The notes beneath the pieces were generated by a model. The model had not been told where the DNA came from. It saw only the letters and a program-made list of their open reading frames with translations, and did no database searches. From assembly GCA_964386435.1 (NCBI GenBank), contig CAYLSV010000151.1, forward strand, positions 1-6,178: a stretch of 6,178 nucleotides of DNA. Reading direction: 5' to 3'. This document shows, one piece after another, positions 1 to 5,767 of this stretch; the first letter of the stretch is position 1, and every line of letters begins with the position of its first letter. The stretch is from CAYLSV01 sp964386435 (lineage in GTDB: Bacteria; Planctomycetota; Phycisphaerae; Tepidisphaerales; Tepidisphaeraceae). Made by a program: the position numbers and the translations under genes.

Positions 1-151
1 AGCGGGTGAGGCCGTCCGGGCCGTAGCGGTCGCGGATGGCCGACATCGACATGAACTCGACGGCGTGCCCCAGCGCGTCGCCCGCCGCCGCGGCGAGGAT
101 GCAGCCGCGGGCCCGGTCGCGCAGCGAGATCGGCGAGGCTGGGGCATCCAC
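1..151 (-). CDS. ADP-ribosylglycohydrolase (DraG-like) family protein, N-terminal fragment
   Basis: Only the first 50 codons are in the window; the gene continues past base 1. Reading the minus strand from a GTG at 151-149 gives a peptide whose core is RGCILAAAAGDALGHAVEF, followed by a segment ending DRYGPDGLTR. This matches the N-terminal signature of the ADP-ribosylglycohydrolase family, in which the Gly-Asp-Ala-Leu-Gly stretch opens the fold and later Asp residues (not visible here) bind two Mg ions. Characterised members remove ADP-ribose from proteins or nucleic acids; the substrate of this one cannot be told. The start is well fixed: an in-frame TAG lies at 193-191 and the GTG is the only conventional start codon between it and the motif. 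The gene is divergent from hisG, with 51 bp between the start codons, so the two could share a control region. The family call is confident; the function is inferred from the family alone. Confidence 0.82.
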   Translation of the reverse strand, partial: MDAPASPISLRDRARGCILAAAAGDALGHAVEFMSMSAIRDRYGPDGLTR

Positions 152-159
152 GACGCGGC

Positions 160-165
160 ATCGTA
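160..165 (-). promoter_or_regulatory. Candidate -10 element of the DraG-like gene
   Basis: On the minus strand TACGAT fits TAnnnT and ends 8 bases before the GTG start. A transcript from it would begin almost at the start codon. No convincing -35 hexamer is seen. Confidence 0.3.
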
Positions 166-202
166 TCGCACCATCTCCCGGTTGCCGCGCCTACAACCTG
201 CC

Positions 203-1090
203 ATGCACAAGCTCCCCGCCGACACCGTCCGATTGGGCCTGCCGTCCGGCTCGATGCAGGCCGCGACGATCGACCTCTTCGCCAAGGCCGGATATCGCGT
301 GAGCGTCCGCGACCGCAGCGTCTACCCGCAGATCAACGACGACCAGTTGTCGTCGATCCTGTTCCGCGCCCAGGAGATCAGCCGGTACGTGGTCGACGGC
401 GTGGTCGACGCCGGGCTGACCGGGCACGACTGGATCGTGGAGAACGGCAACGAGGCTGACGTCGTTGAGATCTGCCAGCTCACCTACAGCCGCGCCAGCA
501 GCAACGCGGCCAAGTGGGTGCTGGCGGTGCCGGAGGAGAGCGACATCAAGACGCCCGAGGATCTGGCCGGCAAGATCATCAGCACCGAGCTGGTGAACGT
601 GACGAAAAAGTACTTCGCCGACCGCGGGATCACCAACCGCGTCGAGTTCAGTTGGGGCACCACCGAAATCAAGGCCCGCATCGTCGACGCCATCGTCGAC
701 GTGACCGAAACGGGCAGCAGCTTGCGGGCGAACAACTTGCGGGTGCTGGACACGCTGCTGACCAGCACGATCCGCTTCATCGCGAGTAAAGAGGCGTGGG
801 CGACCGACTGGAAGCGCAAGAAGCTCGAGGACATGGCCCTCTTGCTGGAGGCGGCCATCCGCGCCCGCCACAAGGTGGGGCTGAAGCTCAACTGCACCCC
901 CGAGAACCGCGCCGCCATCCTCGGCTACCTGCCCGCCCTGCGCAGCCCGACCGTCAACGAAACCGCCGACGGCGGCTTCGCGGTGGAGGTCATCATCGAC
1001 CAGGACTTGGAACGCGACCTCATCCCCAAGCTCAAGCGCGACGGGGCGACGGACATCTTCACCTACCCGCTGAACAAGATTATCCCGTAA
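203..1090 (+). CDS. hisG: ATP phosphoribosyltransferase, long form
   Basis: This cytoplasmic enzyme joins ATP and PRPP to give phosphoribosyl-ATP, the committed step of histidine synthesis. The product is 295 residues from the ATG at 203, the normal length for long-form HisG, which has its own C-terminal regulatory domain and needs no HisZ. The N-terminal LGLPSGSMQAATIDLFAKAG (11-30) is the first strand and helix of the catalytic domain. The PRPP-binding loop is around 162-180 (DAIVDVTETGSSLRANNL). The ACT-like HisG_C domain spans about 215-295 and ends DIFTYPLNKIIP, typical of the family; in other long forms this domain binds histidine for feedback inhibition. The frame is open upstream to 65, but residues encoded before 203 do not resemble HisG, and the ATG at 203 places the LPSG motif at the usual distance. 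No Shine-Dalgarno is seen; a weak TACAAC lies 5 bases upstream. No other his gene is in the window. Uma2 follows after 22 bp. Confidence 0.96.
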   Translation: MHKLPADTVRLGLPSGSMQAATIDLFAKAGYRVSVRDRSVYPQINDDQLSSILFRAQEISRYVVDGVVDAGLTGHDWIVENGNEADVVEICQLTYSRASSNAAKWVLAVPEESDIKTPEDLAGKIISTELVNVTKKYFADRGITNRVEFSWGTTEIKARIVDAIVDVTETGSSLRANNLRVLDTLLTSTIRFIASKEAWATDWKRKKLEDMALLLEAAIRARHKVGLKLNCTPENRAAILGYLPALRSPTVNETADGGFAVEVIIDQDLERDLIPKLKRDGATDIFTYPLNKIIP

Positions 1091-1100
1091 GTCGGCGTGT

Positions 1101-1106
1101 TATGAT
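1101..1106 (+). promoter_or_regulatory. Candidate -10 element for the Uma2-family gene
   Basis: TATGAT, one base from the TATAAT consensus, sits in the 22-bp gap after hisG and ends 6 bases before the ATG at 1113. This places the transcription start at or next to the start codon, implying a leaderless mRNA. No clear -35 is seen, and the upstream bases are the end of hisG. Confidence 0.4.
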
Positions 1107-1112
1107 GTCGCC

Positions 1113-1772
1113 ATGCCCGTCCTCGAACTCAGTCCGCCCGCGCCGATTTCGCCCTCGGCCGATCCGGACCACATCCCGCCGCTGGAAGACGGCGATCGGT
1201 TGTCGCACGAGGAGTTCATGCGGCGGTACGAGGCGATGCCCGGCGTGAAGGCGGAACTGATTGACGGAGTGGTTTACATGGCGAGTCCCGTTCGACTGGA
1301 ACAACACGGCGAGCCGCACGGCGATCTGGCCGGCTGGCTAACGCTCTACCGCAGCCAGCATCCGGGCGTGCGTTTGGGCGTGGACGTCACCGTCCTGCTC
1401 GGCGGGCCGAACGATCCGCAGCCCGACGCCTGCTTGCTGTTGCCGCCGGAGCGGGGCGGTAAGGCGCGGCTCATCGACGGCTACGTTCACGGCCCGCCGG
1501 AACTGATGTGCGAAGTCGCCGCCAGCACCGCGAGCTTCGACGCCGGGCCCAAGGCCGAGGCCTATCACCGGGCGGGCGTGCCGGAGTACCTGCTTTGGCG
1601 GACGGAGCAGCAGCGTGTCGAATGGTTCGTGCGGACCGACAGCCACTACCGCAGCCTCGACGCCGACGCCGACGGCTTCCTGGCGAGTCAAGTCTTCCCC
1701 GGCCTCAAGCTCGACGTCGACGCGCTGCTGCGGGGTGACGTCGCCGCCGTGCTGAAGCCGGTGATGCCGTAG
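1113..1772 (+). CDS. Uma2 family (DUF820) PD-(D/E)XK nuclease-like protein
   Basis: The 219-residue product has the full Uma2/DUF820 pattern. Residues 30-60 read LSHEEFMRRYEAMPGVKAELIDGVVYMASP, with the conserved Glu48 in AELIDG. QPDA (103-106) holds the PD aspartate, Asp105. CEVAAST (133-139) holds Glu134. Lys147 and Tyr151 are followed by GVPEYLLW (155-162), and the end has VFPGLKLDVDALL. All residues expected of the restriction-endonuclease-like core are present, so the protein is probably intact. The family is very abundant, often in many copies, in cyanobacteria and planctomycetes, and its cellular role is unknown; nuclease activity is inferred from the fold. The first 28 residues are proline-rich and probably disordered. 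It could be co-transcribed with hisG (22-bp gap) or use its own TATGAT element. Its last codons lie inside a 29-bp tandem duplication that also copies the stop codon. Confidence 0.9.
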   Translation: MPVLELSPPAPISPSADPDHIPPLEDGDRLSHEEFMRRYEAMPGVKAELIDGVVYMASPVRLEQHGEPHGDLAGWLTLYRSQHPGVRLGVDVTVLLGGPNDPQPDACLLLPPERGGKARLIDGYVHGPPELMCEVAASTASFDAGPKAEAYHRAGVPEYLLWRTEQQRVEWFVRTDSHYRSLDADADGFLASQVFPGLKLDVDALLRGDVAAVLKPVMP

Positions 1773-1804
1773 CCGCCGTGCTGAAGCCGGTGATGCCGTA
1801 GCCG
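1743..1804 (+). repeat. Perfect 29-bp tandem duplication across the Uma2 stop codon
   Basis: Bases 1743-1771 and 1772-1800 are identical, and four more bases (1801-1804) continue the period. The first copy encodes the last codons of the Uma2 protein and the first two bases of its TAG stop (1770-1772). The second copy is non-coding and forms most of the 53-bp gap before yebC. The lack of any mismatch suggests a recent slippage or unequal-exchange event. Because 29 is not a multiple of 3, the second copy is read in another frame if the stop is bypassed. Confidence 0.95.
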
Positions 1805-1813
1805 GGCCCGCCC

Positions 1814-1819
1814 TATCTT
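1814..1819 (+). promoter_or_regulatory. Candidate -10 element for yebC
   Basis: TATCTT fits TAnnnT and ends 6 bases before the yebC ATG at 1826, the same spacing as at the Uma2 gene. It lies just after the 29-bp duplication. No good -35 hexamer is present. It would produce a leaderless transcript. Confidence 0.35.
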
Positions 1820-1825
1820 CTGCCC

Positions 1826-2554
1826 ATGGCCGGACACAGTCACTGGGCGAACATCAAGCACAAGAAGGCCCGCGTCGACGCCAAGCGGGCGAAGGTGTGG
1901 GGCAAGATCGCCAAGAAGATCATGGTCGCCGCCAAGGGCGGGCCCGACCCGCGGGACAATTTGGCCCTCCGCTACATCGTCGACGAGGCCAAGGCGGCCA
2001 ACATGCCCAAGGGCACCATCGAGAACGCCATCGCCAAGGGCTCCGGCGGCGGCGAGGGGCAAAGCTACGAGGAGATCGTCTACGAAGGCTACGGCCCCGG
2101 CGGGGCGGCCGTGTTGCTGGAAATCCTGACCGACAACCGCAACCGCACCGTCGGCGAGATCCGCAACATCTTCACCCGCGGCGGCGGCAACATGGCCACC
2201 AGCGGCAGCGTCGCGTTCCAGTTCATCAAGAAGGGATTGTTCGCCGTCGACGCCGGGAAGATCGAGGAGGAGAAGCTCATGGACCTCGCCCTCGACGCCG
2301 GCGCCGAAGACGTGACCGGCGACGGCGAGCTGTTCCAGATCGTCAGCGCCGCCACCGACTACGCGGCCGTCAAGGACGCCCTCGAAGCCGCCGAGGTGCC
2401 GCTGGAGGATTCGGCCCTCACGAACATCCCGCAAAACATGGTTGCCCTCGCCGGCGACGAGGCCGATAAGTTCGCCAAGCTCATCGACACGCTCGACGAC
2501 AACGACGACGTGCAATCGGTCAGCCACAACGCCGAGCTGCCGGCGGAGGCGTGA
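1826..2554 (+). CDS. yebC: YebC/PmpR/TACO1 family protein
   Basis: The 242-residue product is full length for the family. It begins MAGHSHWANIKHKKARVDAK, the near-invariant N-terminal helix region, with His at position 6 where many members have Lys. It continues with KAANMPKGTIENAIAKG (56-72), YEGYGPGGAAVLLEILTDNRNRT (86-108) and GGGNMATSGSVAF (119-131), all hallmark segments. The C-terminal third has the SALTNIPQN segment (196-204). Members have been described as DNA-binding transcription regulators (PmpR, YebC) and, more recently, as translation factors related to mitochondrial TACO1; sequence alone does not say which applies here. In many bacteria yebC lies next to ruvC, but no recombination gene is seen here. 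The start is fixed by the conserved MAGHS. No Shine-Dalgarno precedes it. It converges on the hydrolase gene, with a stem-loop between the two. Confidence 0.97.
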   Translation: MAGHSHWANIKHKKARVDAKRAKVWGKIAKKIMVAAKGGPDPRDNLALRYIVDEAKAANMPKGTIENAIAKGSGGGEGQSYEEIVYEGYGPGGAAVLLEILTDNRNRTVGEIRNIFTRGGGNMATSGSVAFQFIKKGLFAVDAGKIEEEKLMDLALDAGAEDVTGDGELFQIVSAATDYAAVKDALEAAEVPLEDSALTNIPQNMVALAGDEADKFAKLIDTLDDNDDVQSVSHNAELPAEA

Positions 2555-2581
2555 GACTTCGCGCATGTTGGGATTCGAGGT

Positions 2582-2606
2582 GGCTGCGACTCGATGAGTC
2601 GCGGCC
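2582..2606. terminator. Stem-loop between convergent genes, probable bidirectional terminator
   Basis: Bases 2586-2592 (GCGACTC) and 2596-2602 (GAGTCGC) form a perfect 7-bp inverted repeat around a GAT loop. Three more pairs and one G-T wobble extend it to an 11-bp stem covering 2582-2606. It sits in the 65-bp gap between the yebC stop (2554) and the hydrolase stop (2620), where one hairpin could end both transcripts. No T-run follows on either strand, so it is not a classical intrinsic terminator. It might instead be an RNA 3'-end stabiliser or a copy of a dispersed palindrome. Confidence 0.6.
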
Positions 2607-2619
2607 CGGTCGCCGGCTC

Positions 2620-3306
2620 TTATCGCCGCCGCAGCCAGGCGGCACACGCGTCCGTCCACGCCGCAACCTCCGCCGGCTCGTCGGCGACCAGCCCCAAGCC
2701 GTGCCGGCCGCGCTCGAAGATGTGGGCCTCAAACGGCACGCCATGCTCGGCGAGGGCGGTGGCGAGCCTCAGCGTGTTCGTCGGCGGCACCGGCTCGTCG
2801 GCGGCGGTGTGCCACAAGAACAGCGGCGGCGTGTCGGCATCCACCCGATTCTGCACGCTCCACCGCTCATGGTCGGTTGGCGTGGCGTCCTCGCCCAGCA
2901 GGTGCAGCCGCGAGCCGGTGTGGGCGTCGGGGCCGACGAACGTGACCACCGGGTAGCACAACACGCCGAAGTCCGGCCGCTCGCAACAATCGTCCAGCGT
3001 GCAGCAGCAGCCGGCAAGGTGGCCGCCGGCGCTGAAGCCCAGCACGCCCAGCCGCCCAACTTCGGGCCGCGTCCGCAGTTCCCGCAGCGCCGCCCGCGCG
3101 TCGTCCAGCGGCGCCGGGTGGCGGTGAGGGGCCACCCGATACCGCAGCACGGCCGCGTGGTAACCGAGGCCGTTCAGCCACGCCGCGACCGGCTCCGCCT
3201 CGTGGTCGGCATGCACCATGTACCCGCCGCCGGGCAGCACCAGAACGGTCGTCGCCGGCTCGGCACCGGCGGGCATCCAGCGAAGGTCGAGCGACTCGTC
3301 AGGCAT
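2620..3306 (-). CDS. Alpha/beta hydrolase, acetyl-esterase/lipase-like
   Basis: The 228-residue product is a compact alpha/beta hydrolase of the esterase group (COG0657/BD-FAE-like). The oxyanion-hole loop LPGGGY is at 24-29. The nucleophile elbow GFSAGGH (90-96) gives Ser92. HTAADEPVPP (166-175) supplies the acid Asp170, and ERGRHGLG (198-205) supplies His202, so the triad is complete in the right order and spacing. There is no signal peptide, so it is probably cytoplasmic. Relatives remove acyl groups from sugars or small esters; the substrate here is unknown. Unusual is a run of cysteines just after the nucleophile elbow (Cys100-102, Cys107-108, Cys117). The start ATG at 3306 lies a normal distance before the first strand; Met11 is a less likely alternative. 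It lies downstream of ybbR on the same strand, but a 157-bp gap suggests separate transcription. No Shine-Dalgarno is evident. Confidence 0.85.
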   Translation of the reverse strand: MPDESLDLRWMPAGAEPATTVLVLPGGGYMVHADHEAEPVAAWLNGLGYHAAVLRYRVAPHRHPAPLDDARAALRELRTRPEVGRLGVLGFSAGGHLAGCCCTLDDCCERPDFGVLCYPVVTFVGPDAHTGSRLHLLGEDATPTDHERWSVQNRVDADTPPLFLWHTAADEPVPPTNTLRLATALAEHGVPFEAHIFERGRHGLGLVADEPAEVAAWTDACAAWLRRR

Positions 3307-3419
3307 GCCGCGAGTGTCGCCGGGTGTGAGGGGATTGCCAAATCCACCGTCGACCCCACCGCCGCGTAGCAGCGGGGCGACGCCCGGCGGCGAAGCGTGT
3401 TGAGCCTTCTTGCTCTGCA

Positions 3420-3463
3420 GTGTCGGGTAGCGGGCGACACGGTTGCTCCGGTCATGATCAACC
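3420..3463 (-). terminator. Two small adjacent inverted repeats after the ybbR stop, possible terminator
   Basis: Directly after the ybbR TAA the minus strand has GGTTG paired with CAACC (3463-3459 and 3445-3441), then GTGTCG paired with CGACAC (3440-3435 and 3425-3420). Stems are only 5 and 6 bp with loops of 13 and 9, and no T-run follows. The position suits a transcript end but the structure is weak. The rest of the 3307-3463 gap shows a loose GC-rich inverted repeat around 3359-3390 and no recognisable gene. Confidence 0.25.
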
Positions 3464-4534
3464 TTACTCCTCTACCAGCGGCAGCACCTCGTACTCGACG
3501 GTGGGGGGGTCGCCGGTGACGGTGACGCCTTCGGGCAGGAGCAGCCTCACTTCGGTGCGGCGGCGGGCGCCGGGGGTGGGGTCGGGGGGGACGTCGAGCA
3601 CGGCCGAGGGGGTAAAGCGGCCGCTGGTCAGGCTGGCGATGGCGTCGGTCGGGCCTTCGACGGCGATGTTGGTGACGGTGGTTTGGGTCCGCACCCGCCA
3701 CTCGTCCTCGTTGATCGCCGGCTTACTGACGCGCAACGCGACGCTGCGGAGGATGTGGGCCGCACGCGGGGCGGCGGCGCGGTGGAGCGTGACCGACACC
3801 GACGGCGGGCGGAAGCTGACGCTCGGGCGGTTCACCGGCTCGCCGGCCAGCCGCAGCCGAACCGGGGCGGCTTCCAGCGTTCGACTCTCGCCCGGCGGGG
3901 GCACGTCCTGGCGGCGCATCTCCGCGACCAGCACCAACTCGCCGGCCGATAACAGCCCGGTCGGCCCATTCGCCACCACCGCCGGCGGGTCGAACGTGGC
4001 CGTCAGGGTTGCGTCGTCGGCCAACGTTGTCGGCAGATTGACCTCGAAGTTCTGGTCGATTTTTGCGTCGATGCTGATGCCGACGGTTGGCGGGTTGGCC
4101 GAGAGGACCGTCACGCCGGCGTCGGCGAAAATGTTCTGCCGGTTCAACTCCCCGGCCACGTCCAGCACCGCCTCGCCCGGCGGCGTGCCGGGCGGCACCT
4201 CCAGCAGCGCCCCGCCCTCCAGCGCGATCAGCGTCGCCGACACCCCTTGCCGCGGCCCCTCGAGCGTCAGCCGCACGTCGGGGACCAAACCGGTGAGCCG
4301 GATGTCCAGCGTCTTGTCCAGCGACGAGACGGCCACCGTCGTCACAATCGTCTCGCGGCCCACCCGCTCCCGCTCGGCGAGCCCCCAGACCAGCAGCGTC
4401 AGCGGGGCGACCCAGATGAGCGTGGTGAGTTGATCGCGGACGTTGTCCCACGTCAGCCGCTGCTTGATCCGCCGACGCGTGCGCCACCAGAAGCCGCGTT
4501 TGGTCCGGGGGGATGGCTTCTTCGCGGCGGGCAT
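3464..4534 (-). CDS. YbbR-domain protein, CdaR-like membrane-anchored partner of the diadenylate cyclase
   Basis: The 356-residue product has a basic N-terminus (residues 1-35, rich in Arg and Lys), one membrane segment at about 38-53 (TLIWVAPLTLLVWGLA) and a long, beta-rich outer part. The outer part carries YbbR-like repeats marked by Gly-Pro turns in LEGPRQGV (91-98), VANGPTGLL (187-195) and VEGPTDAI (292-299). This is the layout of CdaR/YbbR, a single-pass protein whose YbbR domains lie outside the membrane and which modulates CdaA in Firmicutes. Sequence likeness is weak outside the repeats, so the call rests on topology, repeats and position. The start is 7 bp after the cdaA stop, so the two are almost certainly co-transcribed and perhaps translationally coupled. 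Only a weak GAAAG precedes the ATG. No glmM follows, unlike the cdaA-cdaR-glmM order of Firmicutes. The exact role of the protein in this lineage is inferred. Confidence 0.8.
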   Translation of the reverse strand: MPAAKKPSPRTKRGFWWRTRRRIKQRLTWDNVRDQLTTLIWVAPLTLLVWGLAERERVGRETIVTTVAVSSLDKTLDIRLTGLVPDVRLTLEGPRQGVSATLIALEGGALLEVPPGTPPGEAVLDVAGELNRQNIFADAGVTVLSANPPTVGISIDAKIDQNFEVNLPTTLADDATLTATFDPPAVVANGPTGLLSAGELVLVAEMRRQDVPPPGESRTLEAAPVRLRLAGEPVNRPSVSFRPPSVSVTLHRAAAPRAAHILRSVALRVSKPAINEDEWRVRTQTTVTNIAVEGPTDAIASLTSGRFTPSAVLDVPPDPTPGARRRTEVRLLLPEGVTVTGDPPTVEYEVLPLVEE

Positions 4535-4541
4535 GGGGCTT

Positions 4542-5501
4542 TCAGGTGGCGGGGGTGAGGGTGCGGGCGGCGGCGGTCTTCGGGGTTTGGGCCGCCTTGT
4601 CGTCGGCGGGTTTGGCGGGCTTCGCCTTTGCCTTCTTCGGCTCGGTTTCGCCGGGGTCGGTGGGGCCGTCGTCGTCGCTGAAGGTGCCGATGTCGTTCGC
4701 GTCCTCGCCGAGTTCGTCGTCGAGGTAAGTCTGCAACGTCTCGGGCGTGAACTTGCGGCGGAGCTTGCCGAACTGGGCGACGCTGATGACGCCCGTCTCC
4801 TCGCTGACGACGACGACGAGGGCGTCGGAGTCGTTGCTCATGCCCACGGCCGCGCGGTGGCGGCTGCCCAAATCCTTGTCGACCTCGCCGCCCTCGGAGA
4901 GCGGGAACTGCACGCCCGCCCACGCCACCCGACCCTTGGTGACGACGACGCCAAGATCGTGCAGCGGGCTGTTGGGCCAGAAGATCGTCGTGAGCAACCG
5001 GCTCGTCAGGTCGGCGTCGATCCGCGTCGCCCCGTCGGCCGCCCCGGCCAAAGCCACGTCCCGCTCGATGGCGATCAGGAGGCCGATTTTCCGCTTGGCG
5101 CAGAACTTCACCGCCTCAACGATCTCGCCGATCTGCGCCTCAACTTCGGTCGGCCCGGCGCTGAACAAACGGGTTTCGCCCAAGCGCATCAGCGCCCGCC
5201 GCAGCTCGGGCTGGAAGACGACGACGATCGCGAAGCTGGCGAACAGCAGGAAGCGGTTGTAGAGGTAGCCCAGCGCGATCGGCTCGAATGAGCGTTCGGC
5301 CAGCCTCAGCAGGATGTACCCGCCGATCAGGACGACCAAGAGCCCCTTGAGCAGCCGCGCCCCCCGTGTGCCCTGCAGAAAACGCACGACCCAGAACAGC
5401 ACCGCCCCGATAATCAAAAGCTCCAGCGCGACCTTCCACGGCGGGTACGAACCCACCGCCCGCAGGAACGAATACGGGTTGAACGTGGTGGCTAGGAACA
5501 T
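4542..5501 (-). CDS. cdaA: Membrane diadenylate cyclase (DAC domain), c-di-AMP synthase
   Basis: From the ATG at 5501 the product has 319 residues. Three membrane helices lie at about 24-41, 50-67 and 83-97, the CdaA layout. VVFQPELRRALMRLG (94-108) is the conserved link to the cyclase domain. The DAC domain (about 115-255) has LTTIFWPNSPLHDLG, GSRHRAAVG (212-220, with the RHR motif at 214-216) and VSEETGVIS (232-240). The enzyme makes c-di-AMP from two ATP, a signal for potassium and osmotic balance and the cell wall. Two departures are visible: the DGA motif reads Asp182-Leu183-Gly184, and the usual GTRHR is GSRHR. The tail (about 264-319) is first acidic, then rich in Lys, Ala and Pro, and looks disordered. 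A GTG at 5537 would add 12 residues; I prefer the ATG because the extra residues look unrelated to CdaA. It is paired with ybbR downstream (7-bp gap) and follows folP. Regulation may involve the heptad-rich upstream region. Confidence 0.92.
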   Translation of the reverse strand: MFLATTFNPYSFLRAVGSYPPWKVALELLIIGAVLFWVVRFLQGTRGARLLKGLLVVLIGGYILLRLAERSFEPIALGYLYNRFLLFASFAIVVVFQPELRRALMRLGETRLFSAGPTEVEAQIGEIVEAVKFCAKRKIGLLIAIERDVALAGAADGATRIDADLTSRLLTTIFWPNSPLHDLGVVVTKGRVAWAGVQFPLSEGGEVDKDLGSRHRAAVGMSNDSDALVVVVSEETGVISVAQFGKLRRKFTPETLQTYLDDELGEDANDIGTFSDDDGPTDPGETEPKKAKAKPAKPADDKAAQTPKTAAARTLTPAT

Positions 5502-5573
5502 CGGCAAAGGCGGCAATAACTCACATCGGCCGAGCACCGGCCGCGGCTGCCCGTTCCGATAAAGGTTGCGTTC

Positions 5574-5605
5574 ATCATACCGCCGGCCCCGTTCGGGTGG
5601 GGCAA
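5574..5605 (-). promoter_or_regulatory. Weak candidate promoter for cdaA-ybbR
   Basis: On the minus strand TATGAT (5579-5574) follows a TTGCCC (5605-5600) with a 20-base spacer, longer than the ideal 17. It would start transcription near 5567, giving a leader of about 65 bases before the ATG at 5501. It lies between the heptad repeats and cdaA, so it could give cdaA-ybbR expression apart from folP. Confidence 0.3.
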
Positions 5606-5624
5606 TTCGTCACGGTGGTGGTGG

Positions 5625-5757
5625 GTTCTTTGTCCTTTATCCTTTGTCCTTCGTCCTTCGTCCGTTGTCCGTGGTCAGTTGCTCACGCTGTGGGTTGCAC
5701 TCGGGACACGAAGGACAAAGAACAAAGAACCAAGAACAAAGAACAAAGAACAAAGAA
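5625..5757. repeat. Opposed arrays of degenerate 7-bp repeats forming a large imperfect inverted repeat
   Basis: The left array (5626-5681) is eight heptads on the plus strand: TTCTTTG, TCCTTTA, TCCTTTG, TCCTTCG twice, TCCGTTG, TCCGTGG, TCAGTTG. The right array (5709-5757) is seven heptads of the complementary type: CGAAGGA, CAAAGAA twice, CCAAGAA, CAAAGAA three times. Bases 5625-5654 and 5708-5737 pair at 26 of 30 positions, including a perfect 13-bp core (5642-5654 with 5708-5720), around a 53-base centre. The element begins 10 bases after the folP stop and lies upstream of cdaA. It is strikingly less GC-rich than its surroundings. A frame reading through it gives a low-complexity peptide and is not a gene. 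It could be a dispersed intergenic repeat, a terminator or stabiliser for folP mRNA, or a protein-binding array. Confidence 0.9.
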
Positions 5758-5767
5758 CGACTTAGCC

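Noticed and set aside
65..202. N-terminal extension of hisG by 46 residues
   Set aside because: The frame is open, but the extra residues are Arg-rich, unlike any HisG, and overlap the antisense DraG-like coding region. The ATG at 203 gives the family length.
1897..2469. Long Arg-rich frames inside yebC and in the ybbR and hydrolase regions on both strands
   Set aside because: These are the usual shadows of GC-rich genes: Arg, Gly, Ala and Pro dominated, with no motifs, fully overlapped by genes of clear families.
3359..3463. Possible integron attC or mobile-element end in the ybbR-hydrolase gap
   Set aside because: A GTTGAGC fits the core-site pattern, but no matching partner box or paired inner boxes could be placed, and no integrase or transposase is nearby.
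5502..5537. GTG at 5537 as the cdaA start, adding 12 residues
   Set aside because: Possible, but the added residues do not resemble the CdaA N-terminus and no ribosome site precedes the GTG. The ATG at 5501 sits at a usual distance from the first membrane helix.
5492..5575. Short minus-strand frame (27 codons) overlapping the cdaA start, a possible upstream ORF
   Set aside because: It begins inside the candidate -10 element, has no Shine-Dalgarno and no recognisable peptide. There is no positive evidence beyond its position.
5538..5767. Riboswitch or CRISPR array upstream of cdaA
   Set aside because: The repeats are 7-bp units without unique spacers, so this is not a CRISPR array, and I could not match any known riboswitch core.
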